Assembly: GCF_019931675.1 (NCBI RefSeq)
Contig: NZ_CP082922.1
Coordinates: 372,001-436,000, forward strand
Direction: 5' to 3'
DNA length: 64,000 bases
Source: Nocardioides rotundus
Lineage (GTDB): Bacteria; Actinomycetota; Actinomycetes; Propionibacteriales; Nocardioidaceae
The position numbers and the translations under genes were made by a program. Below, in pieces: positions 27,956 through 37,339 of this stretch (within the stretch, counting starts at the first letter, position 1; each line of letters opens with the position of its first letter). The notes under the pieces are model-generated. The model saw nothing but the letters and a program-made list of their open reading frames with translations. It ran no database searches and had not been told where the DNA came from.

Positions 27956-29176
27956 TCAGGCTGTACGCCGCGCCGCGCCGCTCAGGTCGGCGTGCAGCGC
28001 GAGCATCTGCTCGACGGTGCGGGACCAGGGGTACTGCTCCGCCCGCGCCCGTGCCTGCCGGCGCCGGGTCGCCTCGGGCCGGGAGGCGAGATCGAGTACG
28101 GCGTCCGCCAGGGCCTCCGGCTCCGGCGCCGCCCACGCCCCCGAGTGGGCGTCGACCAGCTCGCGGGCCCCGCCCACGTCGGCGGTGACCACGGGGGTGC
28201 CGCAGGCCAGCGCCTCGAGCACCGCGAGCCCGAAGGTCTCGCTCGGGCAGACCGAGAGCGCCACGTCGGCCTCGGAGATCCGCCGGGCGAGCTCGGTGCG
28301 GGAGGCGATGTGCCCGTGGAAGCGGACCACTTCGCCGGTCGAGCCTCTTTCGGTGGTCGAGCCTGTCGAGACCACCCGATCGCCGGTCGAGCCTCTTTCG
28401 CTGGTCGAGCCCCTTTCGGTGGTCGAGCCTGTCGAGACCACCCCCGCGATCGCCTCGAGCTCGTCGAGATGCGGACCGGTGCCGTAGACGTCGAGCCGCA
28501 CCGGCACGCCCCGCTCGTGCAGGGCGACGGCGGTGGCGACCGCGAGGTGCGGGCTCTTCTCCCGGGAGAGCCGGCCGACGTGGACCAGCCGGAGCGTGCC
28601 GTCGGCGAGTGGCCTGGGGTGCGGGGTGAACGTTTCCAGGTCGACACCCAGCGGCACCCGGTGCACGGGGCAGGCGGCGGACCGGGCGAGGTGGTGGAAC
28701 TCGCCCTCGGCGAAGCGCGAGGTCACCACGAGGGCGTCGAAGCCGCGCACCAGCATCCGGTTGAGCAGCCCGATGGAGACCTTCGAGGAGGTGTCCAGCC
28801 CGGTGCGCAGGGAGAGCATGTGGTCCAGCCGCTCGTGGGAGAACAGCACCGAGGGCACGCCGCGCCGCCGGGCCCAGCGCACGATCGGCATCAGGGTGGT
28901 CTTGTCGTTCACCTCCAGCGAGGTGGGGCCGAACTCCTCCAGCGGCTCGACGACCCGCCACGGCTCCACGATCAGCCGGTAGCCGCCACCCACGCGCGGC
29001 GCCCGCAGCTGCACCACGTCGCCGAGCGGGGTGGTGCGCCGCTCGTCGCGCGGGCCGGGGACGACGAGGAGGCGACGTGCGCCGGAGCCGACGTACCCCC
29101 TCGCGAGCGCGTCGATCGCGGTCTTCATCCCGCCGGACGCGGGGCCGACGAAGTTGGCGAGCTGCGCGATCCTCAC
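27956..29176 (-). CDS. Glycosyltransferase family 4 protein with repeat-derived insert
   Basis: A 406-residue GT-B fold glycosyltransferase. The N-terminal donor/acceptor domain begins ANFVGPASGGMKTAI; the C-terminal domain has LVHVGRLSREKSPH and the GT4 E-x7-E motif PSETFGLAVLEALACGTPVV (Glu313, Glu321). Residues ~246-282 are a low-complexity STGSTTERGS-type insert from a dispersed repeat, sitting at the junction before VRFHGHI, a surface loop in this fold. No membrane span is seen. The sugar and acceptor are unknown; mannosyl transfer to a lipid is common in this group. GTG at 29176 is the start. Confidence 0.87.
   Translation of the reverse strand: MRIAQLANFVGPASGGMKTAIDALARGYVGSGARRLLVVPGPRDERRTTPLGDVVQLRAPRVGGGYRLIVEPWRVVEPLEEFGPTSLEVNDKTTLMPIVRWARRRGVPSVLFSHERLDHMLSLRTGLDTSSKVSIGLLNRMLVRGFDALVVTSRFAEGEFHHLARSAACPVHRVPLGVDLETFTPHPRPLADGTLRLVHVGRLSREKSPHLAVATAVALHERGVPVRLDVYGTGPHLDELEAIAGVVSTGSTTERGSTSERGSTGDRVVSTGSTTERGSTGEVVRFHGHIASRTELARRISEADVALSVCPSETFGLAVLEALACGTPVVTADVGGARELVDAHSGAWAAPEPEALADAVLDLASRPEATRRRQARARAEQYPWSRTVEQMLALHADLSGAARRTA
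28330..28443. repeat. In-frame GGTCGAGC-type repeats inside the glycosyltransferase gene
   Basis: Five copies of a GGTCGAGCC core, two of them in the full form GGTCGAGCCTGTCGAGACCA, spaced to preserve the reading frame. On the coding strand they are read as VVSTGSTTERGS-type residues. Confidence 0.85.
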
Positions 29177-29265
29177 GTGGCGGACAGTGGCGCGGGACGG
29201 TGAACGGACGGTGGCGCCGACACGACGCGGGCGCGGTCTTCGGGTGGATGCGTCAGGATGGGGGA

Positions 29266-30264
29266 ATGACGAACCCCGAGCGCAACCCGGACGAAGTCGT
29301 GTCCTCCGTGGACGAGACGGCGCCGGAGGTGACGGTGCTGGTGCCGCGCGAGGTGCCGCTGGGCGGGCCGCGATCGATGACGGTACGGCGCACGCTCCCC
29401 GCGCGCGAGCGGACGCTGATCGGCGCCTGGTGCTTCGTGGACCACTACGGGCCCGACGACGTCGCGGACTCGGGTGGGATGAAGGTCGCGCCGCACCCGC
29501 ACACCGGGCTGCAGACGGTGTCGTGGCTGTTCTCCGGGGAGATCGAGCACAAGGACTCGGCGGGCAACCACGCGATGGTGCGGCCGGGCGAGGTGAACCT
29601 GATGACCGCGGGGCGCGGGATCTCGCACTCGGAGGTGTCGACGGAGAGTACGACGACCCTGCACGGCGCCCAGCTGTGGGTCGCTCTGCCCGACGAGGCG
29701 CGGTACACCGACCCGGGCTTCGACCACTATGTGCCCGAGCCGGTCGAGCGGGACGGTCTGGTGGCGCGGGTCTTCATCGGCTCCCTGCTGGGGGAGACCT
29801 CGCCGGTCGCCACCTTCACCCCGCTGCTCGGCGCGGAGCTGCTGCTGGAGCCGGGCGCCGATGTCGAGCTCACTGTGGACCCCTCGTTCGAGCACGGCGT
29901 CCTGGTCGACGACGGGGTCGTGGACGTGGCGGACCAGCCGGCCAAGCCGGGCGAGCTGGTGCACGTCGCACCCCGAAGTGATCGCCTGCGGATCGTGGCC
30001 GGTGAGTTGCCGGCCCGGCTTCTGCTGCTCGGCGGCGTCCCCTTCGGCCAGAGGATCGTCATGTGGTGGAACTTCGTCGGGCGCTCGCACGAGGAGGTCG
30101 TCGCCTTCCGTCAGGAGTGGCAGGACCAGATCACCCGCGACGGGTCGGTCATCCAGGACTCCCAGGACGTCGCTCCTGGTCGCTACGGAGTGGTGGTCGA
30201 TGACCACCTTGCGCCGATCCCTGCGCCCGATCTGCCCAATGCGCGGTTGCGCGAGCGGAGTTGA
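29266..30264 (+). CDS. Pirin family protein
   Basis: A 332-residue bicupin pirin. The N-terminal cupin contains GAWCFVDHYGP, the metal-site HPHTGLQTVSWLFSGEIEH and GRGISHSEVS; the C-terminal pirin domain ends in LLLGGVPFGQRIVMWWNFVG. Metal ligands (two His, one His and one Glu) are present, so quercetinase or redox-sensor functions known from other pirins are possible but not provable. CAGGAT at 29254-29259 lies six bases before the ATG. The gene just downstream has a quite different composition. Confidence 0.88.
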   Translation: MTNPERNPDEVVSSVDETAPEVTVLVPREVPLGGPRSMTVRRTLPARERTLIGAWCFVDHYGPDDVADSGGMKVAPHPHTGLQTVSWLFSGEIEHKDSAGNHAMVRPGEVNLMTAGRGISHSEVSTESTTTLHGAQLWVALPDEARYTDPGFDHYVPEPVERDGLVARVFIGSLLGETSPVATFTPLLGAELLLEPGADVELTVDPSFEHGVLVDDGVVDVADQPAKPGELVHVAPRSDRLRIVAGELPARLLLLGGVPFGQRIVMWWNFVGRSHEEVVAFRQEWQDQITRDGSVIQDSQDVAPGRYGVVVDDHLAPIPAPDLPNARLRERS

Positions 30265-30310
30265 GGGGCGTTAGCTCCGCTCCGGGGGCCGCGGCAGGGC
30301 GCGAGAACCC

Positions 30311-31201
30311 GTGCCCGAGCGCCAACTCCGGGCTGCCGATAGCAGTGGTGAGGCGGCTCGCGAGCGTATCGTCCCGCATGTGAACCCACGTGAGGTCACC
30401 GACCTGCCCTACGAAGAGCGCCGAATCATTGTCGTGGCGGAAAAGGTGCCGTCCGCCGTAGCAAAGCCGCGCTTTGGCGATTGGGACGTTGCGAAGGCTG
30501 GTGCCGTGGCCATGCTGGGCGGTGGTGCACTGGGCCTCGCCGGCGTCGCGCTTGTCAGGGCAATCAGGGACTTCCGAGAGAGTGGCGAGTCGATCTATCC
30601 AATCGATCGCAAGACCGCTCGCGCGCTCCGCTTTCCACCGGGCCATCCGAGACAGAATGTGGTGTATGTCGGTCATCCTGTGGACGTCGGTTCGTACATC
30701 CCTGCGGCGGACTTCCATCGCTTCCTGTTCGAGCACAAGGTGGCCGAAGCGCTGCGGCTTGCTCGCTCGCTGGGTGCTCGGACGGTCAAGGTTCTCCATA
30801 TACAGGGATGGGACCGCGAGGCAGCAGCGCGACTCGGGTTGGGTCTCCCACTCGTGCCCGACTCGTCGCTAGATGTCGAAATTGGTGCGAACGCAAGCCG
30901 CACCGACAGTACTGCTCATCAGGTGTTGACGACCATGCGTCTCGCGCCGAGTGGCGACCCGCACATTCCGCACGATCTGGTTTGGACTCCCCACGAGCCT
31001 TTGTGGATGGAAATCGCGGCGGCGCGGATGGAATCTGGCCTCGGCCAGGTCGCAATCGACGTCCGCTCGACGGACGATTTCGGCGTCGATGCTGGCCTCA
31101 AAGCCCTCATTGCTAAGGCGGGTTTGGAAGCGGGCGGGAAGTTTGTCGAGCATCAAGACACCATTTGGCAACTCGAAGCCGATTTCTTGGAAGGCGAATG
31201 A
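30311..31201 (+). CDS. Membrane-anchored protein of unknown function
   Basis: Up to 296 residues from the GTG at 30311; a GTG at 30380 would remove 23. A single glycine/alanine-rich membrane segment lies at ~62-83, followed by a cytoplasmic domain with a conserved-looking HPVDVGSYIPAADFHRFLFE then HKVAEALRLARSLGA stretch. I recall similar FHxFxFEHKxxEA patterns in uncharacterised proteins but cannot name the family. Codon usage is less GC-biased than the surroundings. It precedes the PD-(D/E)XK gene by 149 bp on the same strand, and the two may form a unit. Confidence 0.6.
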   Translation: MPERQLRAADSSGEAARERIVPHVNPREVTDLPYEERRIIVVAEKVPSAVAKPRFGDWDVAKAGAVAMLGGGALGLAGVALVRAIRDFRESGESIYPIDRKTARALRFPPGHPRQNVVYVGHPVDVGSYIPAADFHRFLFEHKVAEALRLARSLGARTVKVLHIQGWDREAAARLGLGLPLVPDSSLDVEIGANASRTDSTAHQVLTTMRLAPSGDPHIPHDLVWTPHEPLWMEIAAARMESGLGQVAIDVRSTDDFGVDAGLKALIAKAGLEAGGKFVEHQDTIWQLEADFLEGE

Positions 31202-31350
31202 CCTGAGCTGCCAGACAGCGTCCCACGTCCCCACGCGCTGTGCGAATCCCGCAAAGTTTGCACCTTCGCGCCGAGCCCCTCGACGACAGACGCTGCCCAC
31301 CGTTCCAGCAGGCCATGCCGCGAAACGACGAGGCGGTGTAGAAAGAGGGA

Positions 31351-32418
31351 ATGGCGGACGGAGCTCATGACGCCTTGCAGCGAGCGGCGCAGCAGGCACA
31401 GCGTTACCTGACACGTGTCGGCGGAGACGGCGGAATCGCGGAGCAGATCTCGAACGGCCAATGGAACGACGACCTTGATGCCGCGGGGAGTCGCGACCTC
31501 AGCACTTTGTTGGACGTCATGGGTGAGCGGGTGCGCTACACCCGTGCTCAGTCTGGGTTGTCACGCGCCTCCGAGGCCGGCCCGCTCGGAGGCAGGCTGC
31601 CGATCAACCGCAAGGAGCGGTACTACACCGGAACCGTCTTGCCGATGCTCGTCGCGTCCGACGGATTCGCGTACCTGGACCGATTCCTCACCCTGTGCGG
31701 CCTGTCCGACGTCGACGTTCGGCCCAATCTCGAGGGGGACCAGAACTTCCAGCTTCTGACGGAGTACGGCTTCGCCGAGTCCGTATTCACCGACCACGAC
31801 AAGGCTGCTTGGCCGGGACCTCATCAAGCGGACACTCCCGACGTCGTCATCGCAGGGCCCGATTGGTTGGTGGCTGTCGAAGCGAAGATGTTCCACAACC
31901 CCAGTGGCGCCGATCTTGAGGCGCAGATGCGTCGCCAGGCAGTCGTGGTTGACACATGGCGCTCTGCACTCGGTTTGTCCGATGACCGGGTGAGGCACGT
32001 TCTGCTGCTCCCGTCTCGGCTGGCCGAGAGGGTCGGCGATCTCTCTTATCCCATCGTCACGTGGGAGGAGGTGCTGGCCGAGTACGACGTGGTCGGTCCC
32101 CGGTACTGGGCACGAGTGCTCGCCACGGCTCTGTCGCAGCACGAGAACCTGGAGTCCGCTCGCGAGTTGACGTTCCGGAGCAACGCCGATGACACCCTGA
32201 CGGGGGCGGAGATCGTTGAGGCACATGCGAGCGGCGAAGCCACCTTCGATGCGGTCGGACGCAGTGGCGGGCTTTCAGGCGCAAAGTTCAAGGATGACGT
32301 GAGCTCAGGGAAGTGGCGGACTGTGAGGTACGAGATTCGCTCTGGTGGGCCCGCCAATCGCAACTGGTTCTCACTGGCTGACTTCATCGCCGCTACGACT
32401 GCCGCAGCCGACCGGTAG
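31351..32418 (+). CDS. PD-(D/E)XK nuclease-like protein
   Basis: A 355-residue soluble protein containing a textbook restriction-endonuclease-fold active site: PDVVIAGPDWLVAVEAK gives Pro163-Asp164 and Glu177-x-Lys179 with the normal 12-residue spacing, after a strand containing an upstream Glu (GFAESVF). A helix with many Gln/Arg follows (LEAQMRRQ). It is not a recognised type II enzyme and has no adjacent methyltransferase. AAAGAGGG precedes the ATG. I infer a nuclease, possibly defensive, because it sits in an atypical patch next to an unknown membrane protein. Confidence 0.65.
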   Translation: MADGAHDALQRAAQQAQRYLTRVGGDGGIAEQISNGQWNDDLDAAGSRDLSTLLDVMGERVRYTRAQSGLSRASEAGPLGGRLPINRKERYYTGTVLPMLVASDGFAYLDRFLTLCGLSDVDVRPNLEGDQNFQLLTEYGFAESVFTDHDKAAWPGPHQADTPDVVIAGPDWLVAVEAKMFHNPSGADLEAQMRRQAVVVDTWRSALGLSDDRVRHVLLLPSRLAERVGDLSYPIVTWEEVLAEYDVVGPRYWARVLATALSQHENLESARELTFRSNADDTLTGAEIVEAHASGEATFDAVGRSGGLSGAKFKDDVSSGKWRTVRYEIRSGGPANRNWFSLADFIAATTAAADR

Positions 32419-32439
32419 TGGACCTGAGGGCAATTCAGG

Positions 32440-32500
32440 GTGGTCTCGACAGGCTCGACCACCGAGAAAGCCCGACAGGCTCAGACCACCGAGAAAGTCA
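32440..32500. repeat. Intergenic GGTCGAGC-type repeats
   Basis: GGTCTCGACAGGCTCGACCA and a decayed second copy (CCGACAGGCTCAGACCACC) lie just after the nuclease-like gene and touch the end of catC. They are the intergenic form of the repeat also found in coding DNA at 17264, 28330 and 38899. Confidence 0.8.
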
Positions 32501-32785
32501 GTTCCCGGTCGCGATGTCCGAGGGATGCGTCGCAAGCGGCGTGACGGCGATGTCCATGAACGGGAACAGCGGCAACCCCGAGAGCAGCTCGTGCAGCTCA
32601 TCCCCGGACTCGACATCGAAGATGGAGTAGTTCGCATACTCCCCGACGACCCGCCAGATGTGCGGCCACTTGCCCTCGCGCTGCAGCTGTTGGCTGTAGT
32701 CCTTCTCCCGCGCGACCAGGTCGGCGCGCTCGGCCGGGTCGAGGTCGCGCGGGAGGCGGACGTCCATGCGCACGTGGAACAGCAC
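32498..32785 (-). CDS. catC: Muconolactone delta-isomerase
   Basis: A 95-residue CatC, which isomerises muconolactone to 3-oxoadipate enol-lactone. The family start LFHVRMDVRLPRDLDP, the WRVVGEYANYSIFDVES core and the C-terminal LPLFPFMDIAVTPLATHP are all present, and the length is standard. The GTG at 32785 follows the catA stop by five bases, so it is the last gene of the catB?-catA-catC series on this strand. The 3' flank carries dispersed repeats. Confidence 0.93.
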   Translation of the reverse strand: MLFHVRMDVRLPRDLDPAERADLVAREKDYSQQLQREGKWPHIWRVVGEYANYSIFDVESGDELHELLSGLPLFPFMDIAVTPLATHPSDIATGN

Positions 32786-32790
32786 CGGCG

Positions 32791-33651
32791 TCAGTCCTTC
32801 GCCGAAGTGACCGGGTCGAGGACGAAGCCGTAGTCGACGGTCGCCGACCCGTCGGCCTGCTTCTGCGGGTCGAGCACCAGCTCGGGCTTCACCGCCGACG
32901 CGATGTCGTCGTCATTGTGCTCGTCCCCGGGGAAGTAGAGCTGCGCGGTGAGCTGCTCGTGCCCGGGCGCGGACACCTTCACGTGCAGGTGCGCCGGCCG
33001 CCAGGCGTGCCAGCCCGCGGCGGCGATCAGCTTGCCGCAGGAGCCGTCGGTCGGGATCTGGTACGGCGCCGGCTGGACGGTCTCGATCTCGAAGACCCCG
33101 TCCGCGCCGACGGTGAACGTGCCCCGCAGGTTCCACTCCGGCAGCCCGGGGGCGAACTGGGAGTAGAAGCCGTCGGAGTCGGCGTGCCACAGCTCCACCG
33201 AGGCGCCCTCCAGCGGCGTGCCGTCAGTCGAGGTGATCGTCCCCGTCCAGTGCAGCGGCGTGCCCGCCTCGTTCTCCCGCATCGGCACCGACGCCTTCGC
33301 GCCGCGCTCCGGCGCGCCGGGGACGTAGTACGGCCCCTCGATCGTGCCCTTGCTGCCCTCGCGGTGGTCGGTCGCGACCTCCTCCACGACGTGCTCGACC
33401 CACACGTCGAGGAAGAGCGGCCACTCACCGTCCTGCCCGACGTTGATCAGCCACGCCTTGAGCGCGTTGTACTCGTCGTAGGTCACCCGCTGCTCGCGGA
33501 TCGTGGCATAGACCGAGTCGAGTACGGCGCGGGCCAGCGCGTCGACCCGCTCCGGCGGGGTGTCCTTCACCGCCTCGAAGGGCGACTTGTCGGCGTGGAA
33601 GCGCTCGGTGGCCGAGGCTCCCGAGGCGGCAGCGGTGGCGGTCTCGCTCAT
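32791..33651 (-). CDS. catA: Catechol 1,2-dioxygenase
   Basis: A 286-residue intradiol dioxygenase converting catechol to cis,cis-muconate. The four Fe(III) ligands are visible: Tyr in IEGPYYVPGAP, Tyr in PYQIPTDG, and two His in HAWRPAHLHVKV. The N-terminal helical dimerisation domain (~25-110) is typical. ATG at 33651 is preceded by a GGGAGAG ribosome site. It lies between catB (79-bp gap) and catC (5-bp gap), all transcribed in the same direction, so the three are probably one operon controlled by the upstream LysR protein. Confidence 0.95.
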   Translation of the reverse strand: MSETATAAASGASATERFHADKSPFEAVKDTPPERVDALARAVLDSVYATIREQRVTYDEYNALKAWLINVGQDGEWPLFLDVWVEHVVEEVATDHREGSKGTIEGPYYVPGAPERGAKASVPMRENEAGTPLHWTGTITSTDGTPLEGASVELWHADSDGFYSQFAPGLPEWNLRGTFTVGADGVFEIETVQPAPYQIPTDGSCGKLIAAAGWHAWRPAHLHVKVSAPGHEQLTAQLYFPGDEHNDDDIASAVKPELVLDPQKQADGSATVDYGFVLDPVTSAKD

Positions 33652-33730
33652 GATCGTTCTCTCCCTTGTGATCCCTTGTGATGGTGCTTCGTTGATGTGT
33701 GGCCGTGCGGCCCGAGACCGCGCGGAAGGC

Positions 33731-34831
33731 TCAGTCCTGGCGGTAGCGCGCCAGCTTCTCGGCGTCGATCTCCACGCCCAGCCCCGTGCCCTGCCGGACC
33801 CGCAGCTCCCCACCCGTGATCTCCAGCGGCTCGGTCAGCAGGTCGTCGGTCATGTCCAGGAAGTTCGACAGCTCGCCCGGCCGGCGCGAGGTGAGCTCGA
33901 AGGCGGAGCCGAAGGCGACCGTGCAGGCCGACCCGAGCTGGCCGTCGATCTGGTTGCCCATCACCACCTCGGCGCCCAGCCCCTCGGCCAGGTGGTGCAC
34001 GCGTCGGCTCCCCGTGAAGCCGGTGCGTGCGGTCTTGATGCTGATCGCGGTCGCGGCGCCGTCCAGCAGCGAGCGGGTCACGTCCGCAGGCGTCGGCGCG
34101 GACTCGTCGGCGACGAACGGTACGTCGAGCTGCTGCACCAGCCAGCGGCGGCCGAGGACGTCGTCCGCGGGGTTCAGCTCCTCGGCCAGGGTCAGGCCCA
34201 GGTCGGCCATCTCCCGCATCGCCCGCGCCGACTCCGACGCGCTCCAGCCGCGGTTGCCGTCGACGTAGAGCTCCACCTCCGCGCCCAGCGCCTCCCGCAG
34301 CGCCCGCACCACCGCGGTGTCCAGCTGCACCGGCCGGCGCCCGACCTTGACCTTGAAGGCGGTGATGCCGTGCACGTCGCGCATCCGCTCGGCCTCGGCG
34401 ACCATCGCGGCCGGCTCGTCGAAGCCGAGCATGTGGGTGACCCGCATCCGGTCGGTGAAGCCGCCGAGCAGCTCGGTGACCTGCAGGCCCAGGGTGCGCC
34501 CGAGCGCGTCCCACATCGCCATGTCCAGCGCCGACTTCGCTGCCGGATTGCCCACGGTGCGCGCGATCCGCGCCCCGATCGCCTCGCCCTGGGTGAGCGT
34601 GCTGCCCACCACCTGCGGGGCGAAGACGTCCCGGATCACCGCGATGATGCCCGCCTGGGTCTCGCCGTACGTGAACGGGCGCGGCGGCGCCTCGGCCACC
34701 CCGACCACGCCGTCGTCGGTGTGCACCCGCACCAGCACATGCTCGGCGGTGCGCACCTCGCCGCTCGCGAAGCGCAGCGGCTTGCGATAGGGGATGGCGA
34801 ACGGGATCGCCTCGACCTGGGTGATCTTCAT
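33731..34831 (-). CDS. catB: Muconate cycloisomerase
   Basis: A 366-residue enolase-superfamily enzyme that lactonises cis,cis-muconate to muconolactone. The catalytic Lys pair is in AFKVKVG; metal ligands appear in YVDGNRGW (Asp), LAEELN (Glu) and FVADES (Asp-Glu); the second general-acid Lys is in ISIKTARTG. The N-terminal capping domain carries GEVRTAEHVLVRV. The ATG at 34831 overlaps the LysR-family gene by four bases, which is an unusual tight coupling of regulator and enzyme. Confidence 0.93.
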   Translation of the reverse strand: MKITQVEAIPFAIPYRKPLRFASGEVRTAEHVLVRVHTDDGVVGVAEAPPRPFTYGETQAGIIAVIRDVFAPQVVGSTLTQGEAIGARIARTVGNPAAKSALDMAMWDALGRTLGLQVTELLGGFTDRMRVTHMLGFDEPAAMVAEAERMRDVHGITAFKVKVGRRPVQLDTAVVRALREALGAEVELYVDGNRGWSASESARAMREMADLGLTLAEELNPADDVLGRRWLVQQLDVPFVADESAPTPADVTRSLLDGAATAISIKTARTGFTGSRRVHHLAEGLGAEVVMGNQIDGQLGSACTVAFGSAFELTSRRPGELSNFLDMTDDLLTEPLEITGGELRVRQGTGLGVEIDAEKLARYRQD

Positions 34832-35745
34832 CGGAGGTCCTCGGGGATGCGCAGGGGTTCGGTGGTGGGGAACAGGCCCGCCTCGTCGAGCCGGACGAGC
34901 ACGCGCCCGAGCAACGGAGCGGGATCGGTACGGCGCCACGCCAGCGCCAGCTCGGTGGTGGCCGCGTCCGCCACGTCGCGGAAGACCACGCCGGCCAGCG
35001 GCGCTGCCCGGACCGAGCCCGGCACCAGGCCGACGCCCAGCCCCCCGGCGACCAGCGCCAGCAGCACCGACGTACCCGGAGCGCGGTGGGCGACGCGCGG
35101 CGCGAAGCCCGCCTCCCGGCAGCTGCGCTGCACGGCCTCGTCGACCGCCGACCCGGCGGGGTAGGCGACCAGGTCCTCGGTGCGCAGGTCGGCCATCGCG
35201 ATCACCGGCTCCTCGGCCAGCCGGTGGTCGGCGGGCACCGCCAGCACCAGCGGCTCGATCTCGATGGTGCGGACGACCAGGTCCTCCCCGGTGGCCGGCG
35301 GGCGCAGCACGCCGAGATCCAGGGCGCCGGAGTCCAGCCGCTCGCACTGATCGGGCGTGAGCAGGTCCGCGTGGATCTCCAGCGCCAGCCCGGGCACGGA
35401 GCGCTTGAGGATCCGGGCGATCCGCGGCAGCTGGGTGTAGGCCGCGGTGCCGGTGAACCCGATCCGCAGCAGCCCCTCGCTGCCCTCGGCGATCCGGCGT
35501 ACTCCACGGGCGCTGTCCTCGATCGCCCCCAGGATCCGCTCGGCCTCGCCCCGGAGGAACTCCCCGGCGGGAGTCAGGCTGACCTGGCGCGTGGTCCGGG
35601 TGAACAGCGGCGTCCCCAGCTCGTCCTCGAGCTGGCGCACCGCCTGGGAGAGGGCCGGCTGGGCCAGGTGCAGCCGCTCCGCGGCCCGGCCGAAGTGCTG
35701 GGTCTCCGCGACGGCGGCGAAGTAGCGCAGGTGCCGCAGCTCCAT
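34828..35745 (-). CDS. catR: LysR-family regulator of the catechol/benzoate genes
   Basis: A 305-residue LysR-type regulator. The winged helix-turn-helix MELRHLRYFAAVAE ... HFGRAAERLHLAQPALSQ (residues 1-58) is canonical, followed by a periplasmic-binding-like effector domain (~90-295). The frame is open upstream to 35859, but the ATG at 35745 is the family start. It is divergent from benA and heads the catB-catA-catC genes, the typical position of a CatR/BenM-like activator responding to muconate or benzoate; the effector is inferred. Confidence 0.87.
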   Translation of the reverse strand: MELRHLRYFAAVAETQHFGRAAERLHLAQPALSQAVRQLEDELGTPLFTRTTRQVSLTPAGEFLRGEAERILGAIEDSARGVRRIAEGSEGLLRIGFTGTAAYTQLPRIARILKRSVPGLALEIHADLLTPDQCERLDSGALDLGVLRPPATGEDLVVRTIEIEPLVLAVPADHRLAEEPVIAMADLRTEDLVAYPAGSAVDEAVQRSCREAGFAPRVAHRAPGTSVLLALVAGGLGVGLVPGSVRAAPLAGVVFRDVADAATTELALAWRRTDPAPLLGRVLVRLDEAGLFPTTEPLRIPEDLR

Positions 35746-35950
35746 GGGGGAACGCCTCCGTCCGGTCTCGGTGTGGTGCAGACCACGGTAGGGCCGGAGA
35801 TCCATCGAGAACAAGGACGAGATAACAGCATATAGATAAGCAAGACTGATGAATAGCACCCTGGGTCAGCCCTAGGCTTTCGGCTCGTGTGACGGCCGCC
35901 ACGGAGTGGAACGGTGCTTCTCATCCCACTTCCACCCATCGGGAGGACCC
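35746..35950. promoter_or_regulatory. Divergent catR/benA control region
   Basis: This 205-bp region contains an unusually AT-rich core (about 35805-35870, with ATAACAGCATATAGATAAGC) in otherwise GC-rich DNA, as expected for divergent promoters with LysR-type binding sites. I could not fix one clear T-N11-A palindrome. GGGAGGACCC at 35941-35950 is the benA ribosome site. Confidence 0.55.
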
Positions 35951-37339
35951 GTGACCGAGACCGTCAGCTCCACCAAGACCCCGAACGGCGCCACGGCCCA
36001 CCTGGCCGCCGTACTCGAGGACGCGATCATCGACGACCGCGAGGCCGGCCAGTTCCGCGCCAACCGCCGGATCTTCACCGACGAGGAGATCTTCGAGCTG
36101 GAGATGAAGCACATCTTCGAGGGCAACTGGCTCTACCTGGCTCACGAGAGCCAGCTGCCGAACCCCGGGGACTACTTCACCACCTATCTCGGCCGGCAGC
36201 CCGTGGTCATCACCCGGGACAAGGACGGGGAGATGCACCTGCTGATCAACGCCTGCGCGCACCGCGGCGCGATGATCTGCCGGCGCAAGACCGACAACCG
36301 GACCACCCTCACCTGCCCCTTCCACGGGTGGACCTTCCGCAACGACGGCACCTTGCTCAAGGTCAAGGACCCCGACGGCGCGGGGTATCCGGCCACGTTC
36401 GACCAGGACGGGTCGCACAACATGGTCAAGGTCGCGCGGTTCGAGAGCTACCGCGGGTTCCTCTTCGGCAGCCTCAACCCCGACGTGCTGCCGCTCGCCG
36501 AGCACCTCGGCGACACCACCACGATCATCGACATGCTGGTCGACCAGTCGCCGGACGGGCTGGAGGTGCTGCGCGGCTCGTCGACCTACACCTACGACGG
36601 CAACTGGAAGGTGCAGGCCGAGAACGGCGCCGACGGCTACCACGTCACCGCGACCCACTGGAACTACGCGGCCACCACCAGCCGCCGCAACACCGGCGAC
36701 TCGGCGAACGAGACCAAGACCCTGGACGCCGGCAGCTGGGGCAAGTCCGGCGGCGGCTACTGGTCCTTCCCGCACGGCCACCTGTGCCTGTGGACCTGGG
36801 CCGGCAACCCCGAGGACCGGCCGCTGTGGGACCGGATGGAGGAGCTGAAGGCCGAGCACGGCGAGGCCAAGGGCGAGTTCATGGTCAAGGGCAGCCGCAA
36901 CCTGTGCCTCTACCCCAACGTCTACCTGATGGACCAGTTCTCCACCCAGATCCGGCACTTCCGGCCGATCGCGCCGGACAAGACCGAGGTGACGATCTAC
37001 TGCATCGCGCCGAAGGGGGAGAGCAAGGAGGCGCGCGCCTGGCGGATCCGGCAGTACGAGGACTTCTTCAACGCCTCCGGCATGGCCACCCCCGACGACC
37101 TGGAGGAGTTCCGCTCCTGCCAGCTGACCTACCAGGCGCAGGCCGCGCCGTGGAACGACATGAGCCGCGGCGCCGAGCACTGGCTCGACGGGCCCGACGA
37201 GGTCGCCACCACCCTCGGCATGACCGGCGTGATCTCCGCGGGTGTGAAGAACGAGGACGAGGGGCTCTACCCCGTCCAGCACGGCTACTGGCTGACCACG
37301 ATGCGGGCCGCGCTCGCTCAGGAGGAGGAGCAGAAGTGA
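35951..37339 (+). CDS. benA: Benzoate 1,2-dioxygenase, large (alpha) subunit
   Basis: A 462-residue Rieske non-haem iron oxygenase subunit that dihydroxylates benzoate. The Rieske centre is CAHRG (Cys-x-His) and CPFHGW (Cys-x2-His), spaced 17 residues, in the N-terminal third. The mononuclear iron site is in [15 protein letters not shown] (two His) with a later Asp in [17 protein letters not shown] at 35951 with GGGAGG upstream gives the usual length. Translation is coupled to benB by a GTGA overlap. Confidence 0.94.
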   Translation: MTETVSSTKTPNGATAHLAAVLEDAIIDDREAGQFRANRRIFTDEEIFELEMKHIFEGNWLYLAHESQLPNPGDYFTTYLGRQPVVITRDKDGEMHLLINACAHRGAMICRRKTDNRTTLTCPFHGWTFRNDGTLLKVKDPDGAGYPATFDQDGSHNMVKVARFESYRGFLFGSLNPDVLPLAEHLGDTTTIIDMLVDQSPDGLEVLRGSSTYTYDGNWKVQAENGADGYHVTATHWNYAATTSRRNTGDSANETKTLDAGSWGKSGGGYWSFPHGHLCLWTWAGNPEDRPLWDRMEELKAEHGEAKGEFMVKGSRNLCLYPNVYLMDQFSTQIRHFRPIAPDKTEVTIYCIAPKGESKEARAWRIRQYEDFFNASGMATPDDLEEFRSCQLTYQAQAAPWNDMSRGAEHWLDGPDEVATTLGMTGVISAGVKNEDEGLYPVQHGYWLTTMRAALAQEEEQK

